A stretch of DNA of 64,000 nt from Ambrosia x helenae (lineage: Eukaryota > Streptophyta > Magnoliopsida > Asterales > Asteraceae): positions 106,592,688 through 106,656,687 of the forward strand of contig CM061225.1 of assembly GCA_030844895.1 (NCBI GenBank). The letters are read 5' to 3'. Made by a program: the position numbers and the translations under genes. Positions 20,354 to 30,108 of this stretch are shown here, piece after piece. The notes beneath the pieces were generated by a model. It did no database searches. It had not been told where the DNA came from and was given only the letters and a program-made list of their open reading frames with translations. Every line of letters begins with the position of its first letter. Positions within the stretch are counted from its first letter, which is position 1.

Positions 20354-23209
20354 ATGAATATGTTAACCATTAATATCAGGGGATGGCCAAGCCGGCTAAA
20401 GCCGCTTGGATTAGGAGAATCAAGAAGGAGCACGATGTAATGTTTATTGCAATTCAGGAAACACATCTCGCAAACATTACAGATGAGCAGATTAAAAGAT
20501 TTTGGGACAATTCCTAGATGGAAAAGGCGGTATCTAATACATTGGGCAGAGCTGGGGGCCTTCTTTCGTTGTGGAATTCGAAAATTTTCAGGTCCAATAT
20601 CATTATCTCAAAACATTATTTCTTACTTGTTAGTGGTTGGTTATATTTCGGGCCATAGTGGAGAGTTTTTCGTCGATAAATGGCCGAATGCTCGTACTAT
20701 TGCTCTCCCTCGAGAAAAAAGGCTGGACCACCGACCCGTGGTTCTTTCGGTGATTTCCTGTAATTATGGTCCCACACCATTCAGGTTTTTTAACACTTGG
20801 TTGCAGGACGAAGAACTGGCACAGGTTGTTAAAGATGTTTTTGCTAATAAAGTTGAAGATGGTACTAAAGGAAAGACACTAGCTGTATGCCTACAAAACC
20901 TCAAAGTAAAGATCAAAGAGTGGCGTAGCAAGAGAAAAAGAGAGGAGGAGGAATGTATTAGTAAAGCCAAAGAAGACATTCAAAAATTGGAATTGGTGGC
21001 CGAAACAAGGTCTTTAGACACGGGAGAAAAAAATGAAAAGAATTGAAGCTTTGGGCAAAGTTACAAAGTGGGAGATTGATAGAGCTGAAGATACCCGTCT
21101 CAAGTCGAGAGCGGTATGGATTAAAAGTGGTGATGAAAATTCAAAGATATTCCATAAAGTGGCTAATAGTAATGTAGTTAAGAATCGAGTTAATGGGATT
21201 TTTATTGGAAATGATTGGGTAGTCGATCCACCAAAAGTCAAGGAGTCGTTTCAAGAATTTTTCAAATCGAGATTTGAGGAGAAAGTAGAAGTTAGACCCC
21301 GTATTACTGCGGATGGGTTCAAAAAAATTTCGGACCTTCAAAGTGAATTGCTAATCAGAAAATTTTCGAAAGAAGAAGTTAAGAATGCCGTGTGGGAGTG
21401 TGACAATGAAAAAGCACCCGGGCCCGATGGGTTCACTTTCGCCTTTATCAAAAAGTTTTGGGGTGAATTTGAACCTTTGTTTCTGAATACAGTAGAGGAA
21501 TTCCACACTCATGGGTCCATTTGTAACGCAAGTGGGTCGTCTTTCATCTCACTGATTCCTAAAGTTGCTGATCCGAAAGTGCATAATGACTTCAGACCCA
21601 TTTCGCTTATTGGGGTGGTGCAAAAGGTTATCTCAAAGATTCTTGTTAACTGATTGGGGGTTGTCATGGATGATTTGATTTCATCTGCTGAATCGGCTTT
21701 TCTAGGTGGGAGAAACATTGTTGACGGGCCCTTAATTCTAAATGAGATTTGTGCGTGGGCCAAAAAAATATAAGAAACCGGTGTCGTTTTTTAAAGTAGA
21801 CTTCAATAAAGCATATGACACATTAAACTGGAAATTCTTGATCACTGTGTTAACACATATGAACTTTCCGACTAAATGGAGGTGTTGGATCATGGGAATT
21901 CTATATTCACAATCAACTATGGTGCTTGTTAACGGGTCGAATACAGGTAGTTTTGGTGTGCACAGGGGCCTCCGTCAAGGAGACCCGTTATCCCCCTTTT
22001 TGTTTATCTTGGCAATGGAGGCCTTACATGTCGTTATGGAGAAGGCAAGACTCAATGGACTATTCGGTGGTTTAGCACTACCAAATGGTTGGCCAATTAT
22101 TTCACATTTGTTTTATGCTGATGATGTGGTTTTTGTAGGCGAAGGAAATGAGGAGGAAGCCAGGAAAGCTTAAAAGAATTCTGAGATGCTTTCATTTTGC
22201 ATCCGGACTCCAAATTAACAACTCAAAAAGTAAGGTGTATGGAGTGGCGTTAGAAGATTCTCAATTGTCCAACGTTGCTTCTTATCTGAAATGTGAGGCT
22301 CAATCCTTACCTCTCAAGTACCTTGGTATGCTTGTCGGTGCAAACATGAATAGGGTATCCAACTGGAAACCGGTTATCGATAGCTTTAACTCAAGACTAT
22401 CTTGATGGAAAGTGGGCAATGGGGAGAAATGTAGATTCTGGGAAGATAATTGGTTACTCCCGCAAAGTTTTAAGGAAATCTATCCACTGGCGTACAAGTT
22501 AGCTGGAAACAAAGGCTCGATGGTCTCGGATAATTATAGTTGGCTGGGAGCAGGTATCGTTTGGTTTTGGAATTGGAAAAACCACCCGGTAGATTGTGAT
22601 GGCTGGATGCAATCCCTTAGCCTCATACAATTGCTGAGAAACACCAACATGAAGAGGGGGGTCGACAGTTGGGTATGGGCTGCCAAAGACGGAGAGTTCT
22701 TTTCGGTCAAACATGTTTCGAATGATTTGGCCAACATGTTTGTTTGGAAGACCTTAGCTGGGAGGATACCAACAAGAGTGGAACTTGATAAACGAGGAGT
22801 CAACGTGGGTGGCAACTTGTGTCCTTGCTGTGGTATTGAGGCTGAAACTGTTGAGCACGTGCTTCTTGAATGTATTATGACAAGATCGATTTGGTGGTCT
22901 ATTGGGGCTTGGTTGAAAGAAATTACATTGTCAAACGCCTCTTCTGTCAATGAAGTGTTATCACAAATCAAACAAATGCAGGTGAACAAGAAACAAAAGA
23001 AAGCAGCCCTAGCAATCATCTTGGCAACTTTCTGGAAAATATGGACACATCGAAATGAAAGGGTGTTCAAAGGAAAGCCACTATCATTTGCAAAAATAGT
23101 AGAAGAAATTAAAGAAACCACCTACTTATGGATGAAGTTCAGAACGAAAGAGGAGATTCCCGACTTACAAGTTTGGTTGGGAGACGGTATTTTTACTATC
23201 AAAATGTAA
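20354..23209 (+). pseudogene. LINE ORF2: endonuclease, reverse transcriptase, zf-RVT; broken and internally deleted
   Basis: It begins at ATG 20354 (MNMLTINIRGW), the AP-endonuclease start, with catalytic QETH near 20455. The endonuclease then jumps to its C-terminal LDHRPVVLS, so the central part is missing. RT pieces follow: DNEKAPGPDGFTFAFIKKFW near 21410, FRPISLIGVV near 21590, VDFNKAYDTLNW near 21800, RGLRQGDPLSPFLF near 21970 and LFYADDVVFVG near 22110. Breaks include a TGA at 21651-21653 (a likely C-to-T change) and shifts near 21765 and 22150. After SFNSRLS a stop at 22403-22405 leads directly into a zf-RVT segment (VGNGEKCRFWEDNW at about 22412, CPCCGIEAETVEHVLLEC); the usual RT-thumb/connection segment between them is absent. 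The protein would nick target DNA and reverse-transcribe LINE RNA; this copy is dead. Confidence 0.85.
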
Positions 23210-23723
23210 TTGGGGCAGGTTTCCTGGAACTATATTAGGGGGCTGGTCTATATCTTCTTGGTGTGCGTGTGTTTTTGGTGAATATGTAGTCTATCCTGGT
23301 CATTCATAGTCGTTTCGCGTTATCTTCACTTCGTGTTCAGTTTTCATTTCTAAGGGTAATACAGGAATATAGCTGCAACGGTTGGTATTAAATTTCTGAA
23401 CGTATTAGCAACTATCTGGAGTACAGCAGCGATGTTTTAATGCGCATAATCACAACAAAAAATGATGCATTTGGTCTCGCTGCAATTGTTTTTTTATGCA
23501 GTTTTCTCAGGCGGGTGGGGGGAAACATCAGATCTGCAGGAGTAATCAGAAGTGAAAAAAAAAAGAAAAAAAAAGAAAAGAAAAAGTGGACTGTTTAAGA
23601 GGTAGAGGAGTGATCGGGTCAGAAAAAAGGGTACGGAATCGATTCAGACAGTCAATATTGAGTGGTTTTGGATAGGAACGTCTCTCAACGTGCAACGATA
23701 TGACAAAAAATCTGGGACGTTCT
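23210..23723 (+). other. LINE 3' UTR, first part
   Basis: Untranslated tail of the LINE up to the copia insertion point; it continues at 28564. It includes an A-rich stretch at 23558-23585. No coding potential was seen. Confidence 0.7.
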
Positions 23724-23897
23724 TAAAAGTGGTTTATGGTATATAATTCTTGAATGAATAATAATACATGAGCATCCCATTATATAGGGATGGAATATAA
23801 GAGATATACATGGTAAATAGGAGATAACTATGGCAAGCTTCTATCTATACAATTCAAATTAATATCATTAATACTATTCTAAATATACTCGCTAAGA
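23724..23897 (-). repeat. 3' LTR of the 4.8-kb copia element
   Basis: 174 bp, apparently identical to 28385-28558. Left boundary set by the GTTCT duplication, right boundary by the PPT at 23898-23908. Confidence 0.92.
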
Positions 23898-26800
23898 TCC
23901 CCCTGCAGTTTGAGCGGGCGCGGAGCAGACGGTTAAACTGGAGTGAAACGACTGGAACAGCTCTCGAGATAATCCCTTTGTGAAAATGTCGGCGTACTGA
24001 GAAGATGAAGGTACATGAAGAACCCGAATGTGACCCACACGAACCTTCTCTCGGACAAAATGAATATCTATCTCGACATGTTTTGTACGTTGATGTTGAA
24101 CCGGATTATTCGATAGGTAAACAGCAGAGACATTGTCACAGTAAACCACAGAAGCACGCTGCAAAGGAACCAAAAGTTCAAGAAGTAAGTTGCGTAACCA
24201 AGTGGCTTCAGCAACTGCGTTTGCTACTCCGCGATATTCAGCTTCAGCACTTGAGCGAGATACAATAGGTTGACGTTTAGAAGACCATGAAAGTAAGTTA
24301 TCACCCAAGAACACACAATAACCACTAGTGGAGCGGCGTGAATCAGGACAACCACCCCAGTCCGCATCAGAGTATGCGACTAATGAATGTACTGCAGACT
24401 TGACGATTCGAATGCCATAAGAAAGCGTCCCCTGCAAATACCTGATTATACGTTTCATAAAATTAAAATGCGGATCGCGCGGCTCATGCATGAACAAGCA
24501 GACCTGTTGAACCGCATAAGAAATGTCGGGCTTGGTAAATGTTAAGTACTGAAGGGCACCGGCTAAGCTTCGGTATAAAGTAGGGTCATGGAAGAGAGAC
24601 CCATCAGTGGCACTGAGCTTGCATGATAAATCAACAGGCGTAACACATGGCTTGCAATTGGACATCTTAGCCCTGTCAATGATGTCCTTTGCATACTGAG
24701 ACTGGGAGAGAAACAACCCATTAGAAAGATGGGATACCTGTATGCCAAGAAAGTGATGCAATCTTCCCAAGTCAGTCATTGCAAACTCTCGTGAGAGTGA
24801 AGCTATAATCTCCTGTAACAGTGCATCTGAGGATGCTGTGAGAATAATGTCATCTACGTATAATAATAACTAGGCCATGTGAGATCCCCTGTTGTAAATG
24901 AACAAAGAAGTGTCGCAGACACTGCTACGAAACCCCTGAGAAATAATATACGTAGCAAACCGTGTGTACCATGCCCGTGGCGCCTGTTTCAAACCGTATA
25001 AAGATTTCTTCAAGCGGCACACAAAATTTGGACACCTTTTGTCCACAAAACCCGGTGGCTGATGCATAAACACAGTCTCCTGTAAATGTCCGTGTAAAAA
25101 CGCGTTTTTGACATCCAACTGGTGGATAGGCCAAGAACGGGATACGGCTAATGATAAAACTGTACGTATAGTAGCGGGTTTAACAACTGGACTAAACGTG
25201 TCCTCACAATCTATCCCAACGGTTTGAGATTTACCGTTAACCACCAAACGAGCCTTATACCGCTCTAAAGACCCGTCCGACTTGAATTTATGACGGAATA
25301 GCCACATGCAACGTATAATCGGGCTATCAGTCGGACGGGGGACTAAATCCCATGTATCATTTTCCTGCAAAGCATTAAACTCGGTTTGCATGGCGTGTGT
25401 CCAATTAGGATCGGAAAAGGCTTTGGCATAGGTGTTGGGTACGGGAGATATAGGTGCCGTGTGAAGGTTAAGTGGTGTATTAGGCTTAAGTGAGCCGGTT
25501 TTGGACCGGGTCATCATGGGATGAATATTGGTGTTAGACGGGTGCTGTTGGGCAGGCACGGCTGCAGAGGTTTGGGTTGTGGATGGTTGGGCTGGATGTT
25601 GGGCCGAGGTATGTAAGGGTGGGAAGCCGGGAGGTGGGGAAGCGGGCTGAGTGGCCGTGGCTACTGGGCGAGGTCTACGAGAGTATGTAATGGGCTGGGC
25701 CGGAGGTTTAGGTGATGGTGTAGGTTGTGAGTGTTGGGCCGGTGGGGTGTTAGGTAACGGGTGTGGAGCCGTAGGTGGGATAGGGGCCGGTTGGGTTGGT
25801 GAAAAGGAAAAGGCCAATGGTACGGTGTCGTCAAGAAAGGTATAGGATGTGGGTGACGAGGGAATAGTGTAAGGGAAGGTTGACTCGTCGAATGTAACGT
25901 GACGAGAGATGTGTACCTTTCCTGTCGTGGGATCGAAGCACCGGTACCCACGGAAGTCGGGAGGGTAGCCAAGGAAGATGCAACGAAGTGCACGGGTATG
26001 GAGTTTATGCGGTTGGGTGGCAGAAGTGTTGGGGTAACACGCGCACCCGAACACTCGTAAGTGGTCATATGTAGGGTGGCGAAGATAGAGGGCAAAGGTC
26101 GGGGTAAAAAAGTTTAAACGTTTTGTTGGGAGTATGTTGTGAAGGTATGTGGCAGTGTGGAGAGCTTCCACCCAAAAGGATGGGGGAAGTTTGGCGTGGA
26201 TTAGTAGGGCACGGATGATATCGTTTTAAACGGCGAATCATACGTTCCGCACGCCCGTTTTGGGAAGAGGTTTGAGGGCAGGAGAAACGGAAAAGTAATC
26301 CGTTTTGAGTGGCAAAGTTTTTAAAGGCATTGTTGTCAAACTCGCCACCCAAGTCACACTGGAAGGTTTTAATAAGGCGATTAAATTGAGTGTGAATTAG
26401 GCGATGAAATTTAACAAAGGTAGAAAAGGTTTCAGATTTATATTTAAGAGGATACACCCAAACAAAATGTGAAAAATTATCAATAAGAACCATGTAATAT
26501 TTATAACCGGATTTGCTTGGAACCGGTGAGGTCCACAAATCGCAATGAACAATGTCAAATGGTGCAAAAGTATATGTATTAGAAGCATGGAAAGGTAAAC
26601 GTTTGCTATTCGACAACTGACAAGAGTCACAAAAATTAGACCTATGGTCTTTATTACATGGTAAATTGAAATTACGACTAAGAATGTCTAAGACTTGGGT
26701 GCCAGGATGGCCTAGACGGTCATGCCATGGTTCGGAAGCAGTGGTGAGGTAGCAGGCTTGAGGCGGCAGTTGTGGAGTAGTGAATGGATATAAGTTCCCG

Positions 26801-28303
26801 GTGCTATTGTGGCGGGAGAGAATTCTTCCATTGCGTAGGTCCTTCAAAGAAAAACCAAACGGATCAAATTCTATGGATACCCAATTATCACGTGAAAAAC
26901 GTCTAACGAAAATTAGGTTTTTAATAATATGAGGACTATAAAGGATATTAGGTAAAATATAGGTTCGGTTAGGGAGGCGGTAAAAGCCGGTTCCCGATTT
27001 AATAATTGGGACACAGTCGCCATTGCCTACCAAAAGTTTAGTACAAGCAGTAGATGATGAAGGGAGTTTAATCATACCTTGGTCCTGTGTGACATGTGCT
27101 TCGGCTCCAGTGTCCATGTAAGAAGTAGGGTCTTGGGGTTGCATCTGCATAGCGAAGAAAGCCGCGCTTAAATCTGATGGACATAATGCATTGTATTCAT
27201 AACCAGGAGGAGCCGAAGGTGGAGGGACCGAGTAGCCCATGTACTGTGCCGATGGGGTGTTAGGGGCAGCCGCATTCTGTGACTGAGCGGTCTGGTTAGA
27301 GCCGGCTGAATAGCCATATGGCGAGTATTGCGAGGGGCCCGAAGGCTGTTTGGATGACGAGTTGGGCTGCCAGGCGTTTTGGGTCGGGTACGGACAAGGT
27401 GGAGTGTTCCACCAGGCCCAGTTGGGATAGGAAGGCATCTGCATCTGTGGAGCCCAACCGTAGGGAAAGTGTTGACCGCCGCGACCTATGCCACCTCTTC
27501 CAGAGCGTCCCCTGCTCCTCCCCCGTCCCCGTGTGTTGTATGAAGGCGGGTATGGGTTCGGGTTGGGGTGAGGCTGCTGGCTTGATGGCTGAGACGAAGG
27601 GTGCTGTTTGGATGAGGATAGCGGCTGCTGCTGCGTAACCAAGACAGAGGCAGAAGATGATTTTCGAGCTTCCATCCTAATAACCTCGTCTTGTAGCATC
27701 GTGCAAGCAGAGTCCCAATCAGCATCATTCTGGTGAATTAGCGAGGCACATGTGTCATATTCTTGAGGAAGCCCGCGAACCAGTTGAAGAACAAGGCGAG
27801 ATTCGGGTACGGGTTGGTCTACGTCTTCTAATTGATTTGCAAGATCGCCGAGGCGTTTGCAATAATCATCAACGGATGAACAGCTGGACAAGGTAAGGTT
27901 GCAAAATTGTGTCTCCAAGGCTGCCGCGCGTGCCTTCTTGTTACTAAGAAAAGTCTTTTCGAGCTTGAGCCATGCGGCTCGAGCCGTCGAGACCCTACCT
28001 AGTAGACGAGGAAGGTGGTTTTCCGCGACGGTGTTGAGGATCCATTGGAGCACGAGAGCGTCGAGTTCGACCCAAAGTGGGTACTCGGCGGCTGATTCCT
28101 CGGGCGGGTCAGTTCCGTCAATGTGGTTGAGTACTTTGTAAGCGATGGCGTGGAGTCGAAACATCTTTACCCACGCTGAATAGGTGATTGTTTTGCCGTC
28201 AAGGGTGCGTATTTTGCTATGGATGTTGGTTACAGAATACGCGACAGGGAGATGGTTTATCGGCCGTAGCCGCTGCAGAATTTTCTTCGGCTGATTTAGT
28301 CAT
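23892..28303 (-). pseudogene. Copia gag-pol polyprotein (4.8-kb element), nearly intact
   Basis: The start is ATG 28303 (MTKSAEENSAAATADK). A 1-nt frameshift near 28240 leads into the frame containing FRLHAIAYKVLNHIDGTD (gag). Gag lacks a CCHC knuckle; instead it has an Arg-Gly-rich segment (RGRGRSRGRSGRGGIGRGG). The protease motif is SYMDTGAEAHVT. The pre-integrase zinc region has WHDRLGHPG and CDSCQLSNSK. Integrase acidic residues lie in VHCDLWTSP, QCDLGGEFDN and NGRAERM. A frameshift near 26200 is followed by the rest of integrase, a Pro-rich linker and RT. A TAG at 24872-24870 interrupts RT just before YVDDIILTAS. The last segment (24779-23892) gives the RT end and RNase H (SRSSAEAEYRGVAN) and ends GGS at a stop inside the LTR. 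There are only three disabling changes in about 1,470 codons. Confidence 0.9.
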
Positions 28304-28372
28304 CGGCGGGACTGCAGGAACAGAAACGGGACAGGTTTTTGGATCGGCTGGATTAGGGTTTTTGGAGCCGTA

Positions 28373-28384
28373 GCTCTGATACCA
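28373..28384 (-). promoter_or_regulatory. Primer binding site of the 4.8-kb copia element
   Basis: TGGTATCAGAGC on the minus strand, directly abutting the LTR at 28385. It is complementary to initiator-Met tRNA. Confidence 0.9.
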
Positions 28385-28558
28385 TAAAAGTGGTTTATGG
28401 TATATAATTCTTGAATGAATAATAATACATGAGCATCCCATTATATAGGGATGGAATATAAGAGATATACATGGTAAATAGGAGATAACTATGGCAAGCT
28501 TCTATCTATACAATTCAAATTAATATCATTAATACTATTCTAAATATACTCGCTAAGA
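28385..28558 (-). repeat. 5' LTR of the 4.8-kb copia element
   Basis: 174 bp, apparently identical to 23724-23897, followed by the second GTTCT. A TATATAGGGATGG-like stretch lies in its middle on the plus strand. The functional promoter would be on the minus strand. Confidence 0.92.
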
Positions 28559-28563
28559 GTTCT

Positions 28564-29590
28564 TTGAAGTATTGTTTAGGAGATCTTTCAATTTATGGCA
28601 CAATACCCTCAGTGGGGGGGGGGGGGGGAAGGGTAGCGCCAAGTGTGCGTTTTGGCGTGAGTTCTTACTTTGGGCAAACGGGTCAATATTGTGTGTTTGG
28701 TGCTATCCTCCCTGGCTACATATTTATTTCGCGTTTTTTCATTTCGTGGTGTGTGTTTTCCTTTCTTCTTGGGGTTTGGGTGTTCATTGCAGAGAGAGGT
28801 TCTGATTCGATGAAGGCAGTTTTGTTTCTTCGATGGTGTATGCTGAGTTCTACAAAGATTTAAAATAATTCTGCTATGCACTGGATTTAAATCTGCTCCT
28901 ATACAAAATCGGCCGGTTTTGATGCACAAAAACGCTGCAGTACTGTTTGGACTCTTGGCGAACTCATTGGATGGATCAGAAACATACTCGGCCTATGCTA
29001 TGCTGCACATACACGCTGCAGTATCGATTCCGCTGCGGATTAACTGTGCAGAATTATTTAAGACTTGTTGGTGATTGAGAGAAGACGCCTTGGATGATAA
29101 CTACTGAGTGCTGGAAGTATTGGAATGTGTGATGGCATTAATTTTGAGGTTCTTGTTTTACTAAATATCTGCCTAATGAACAGATGGTCCATAATGCTCT
29201 ACACTTGATGGTTAAACACTAAAGAGGGGTACCAAAGGAGTTCTCAGGCGCCTGTTCTAAACAATGACACAATGGAAGTAATCTGTGGAGAACTGGAAAT
29301 CTAGATGTCTAAAGTGTGTCCGAGATTATAGTCGAAGATAATAAAATGCTTATCCTCTTTTAGATATAGGTCAAGCGAATCCGGTTAGTGGTTTTCATTG
29401 GCTTTGGTTGGGTGATAGTAGGTTTATACTTGATAGGTGAGTGTTATGTATGTATGTATGTTGTTTTTTCTTTAATCCCGGTTTTCTAACCTCTGGTTAG
29501 GAAGGAAATTGCTTGTACTCGTCACTGTTTTGACTTTTTCGTGTGGAATAAAATTATCTCCTTCTCCGTTAAAAAAAAAAAAAAAAAAAA
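28564..29590 (+). other. LINE 3' UTR, second part, with poly(A)
   Basis: The LINE tail resumes after the copia insertion. It holds a 15-nt G run at 28614-28628 and an AATAAA signal near 29547-29552, and ends in poly(A) at 29571-29590, followed by the second copy of the LINE target duplication. The ORFs here are not supported as genes. Confidence 0.8.
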
Positions 29591-29601
29591 TCACCAAAAC
29601 C

Positions 29602-29807
29602 ACTAAATCTAGATGTCCAAGGTTGTGATAACTTCTAACAATTTTATATTTAAATCTCTATCTGCTTTCTTTTCTCACCTTGATCCGTTTTTCTTTTTTC
29701 ATTTTATCCTAACCAAATTACCCCAACAAGAAATTACTTAGGATCATATTATAAGCCTAGAAATTTACACATTCACATTATATGTGCAAAAAAAAAAAAG
29801 ATATGAC
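29602..29807. other. Distal upstream region of the receptor-like protein gene
   Basis: An AT-rich non-coding stretch after the LINE target duplication. No paired repeats were seen. Confidence 0.5.
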
Positions 29808-29846
29808 AGTATGTGTGTGGCCATGATTTATTGGAAGACTTTGACC
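29808..29846 (+). promoter_or_regulatory. Promoter direct repeat, copy 1, ending in a W-box
   Basis: 39 bp repeated exactly at 29914-29952. It ends in TTTGACC; TTGACC (29841-29846) is a W-box core bound by WRKY factors. Another TTGAC core (TTGACG) follows at 29855-29860. It lies about 260 bases upstream of the receptor-like protein start codon. Confidence 0.7.
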
Positions 29847-29913
29847 CAAGAAAGTTGACGTGCCAACAAACTTATAGGAAATTAATTATGTGCAAAAGAC
29901 TGTACCGGTTACA

Positions 29914-29952
29914 AGTATGTGTGTGGCCATGATTTATTGGAAGACTTTGACC
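29914..29952 (+). promoter_or_regulatory. Promoter direct repeat, copy 2, ending in a W-box
   Basis: An exact second copy of 29808-29846, with TTGACC at 29947-29952. A further TTGAC core on the minus strand lies at 29975-29979. Clustered W-boxes are typical of immune-gene promoters; regulation by WRKY factors is inference. Confidence 0.7.
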
Positions 29953-30055
29953 TATGACTACTAATCAATCTCCTGTCAACTCTTGAAAGATATGGTCAGG
30001 TCTAGATAATAGGTACTTAGTATTAATTTATTTTTCTAATTTTTTTAGTTTTAAT

Positions 30056-30065
30056 ATTATATATA
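30056..30065 (+). promoter_or_regulatory. TATA box of the receptor-like protein gene
   Basis: ATTATATATA, about 45-50 bases upstream of the ATG at 30109. Transcription would begin around 30090-30100 and leave a very short 5' UTR. No better TATA was seen nearby. Confidence 0.55.
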
Positions 30066-30108
30066 CATTCTCCCCTACTTGAGAAACTGAACTTTATCTT
30101 ACCCAATC

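Larger units (their letters stand above)
23724..28558 (-). mobile_element. Copia LTR retrotransposon inserted in the LINE (4.8 kb)
   Basis: A 4,835-bp element with two 174-bp LTRs (23724-23897 and 28385-28558) that appear identical by eye, flanked by an exact 5-bp duplication GTTCT (23719-23723 and 28559-28563). The primer site TGGTATCAGAGC abuts the 5' LTR with no spacer, and the PPT CTGCAGGGGGA abuts the 3' LTR. Read on the minus strand the LTR starts TCTTAG and ends CTTTTA, not TG...CA. It encodes gag, protease, integrase, RT and RNase H in one polyprotein broken by two frameshifts and one stop. Identical LTRs indicate a very recent insertion, later than the LINE. Confidence 0.93.
18343..29590 (+). 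mobile_element. L1-type LINE, near full length, split by a copia element
   Basis: A non-LTR retrotransposon flanked by a 12-bp target duplication, ATCACCAAAACC, at 18331-18342 and 29590-29601 (the first A is shared with the poly(A)). The 3' end is a 20-nt poly(A) at 29571-29590. ORF1 (RRM plus DUF4283-like) and ORF2 (endonuclease, RT, zf-RVT) are recognisable. The 3' UTR is interrupted at 23723 by a copia element with duplicated GTTCT, and resumes at 28564. Without that insertion the LINE is about 6.4 kb. Compared with the usual ORF2, parts of the endonuclease and of the region after RT are missing, so it is shortened internally. Confidence 0.9.

Noticed and set aside
25651..25845. Gly-rich plus-strand ORF
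   Set aside because: Antisense to the Pro-rich linker of the copia polyprotein; composition is explained by that.
28564..28863. 99- and 77-codon ORFs with Gly run
   Set aside because: They lie in the LINE 3' UTR and read across a G homopolymer.
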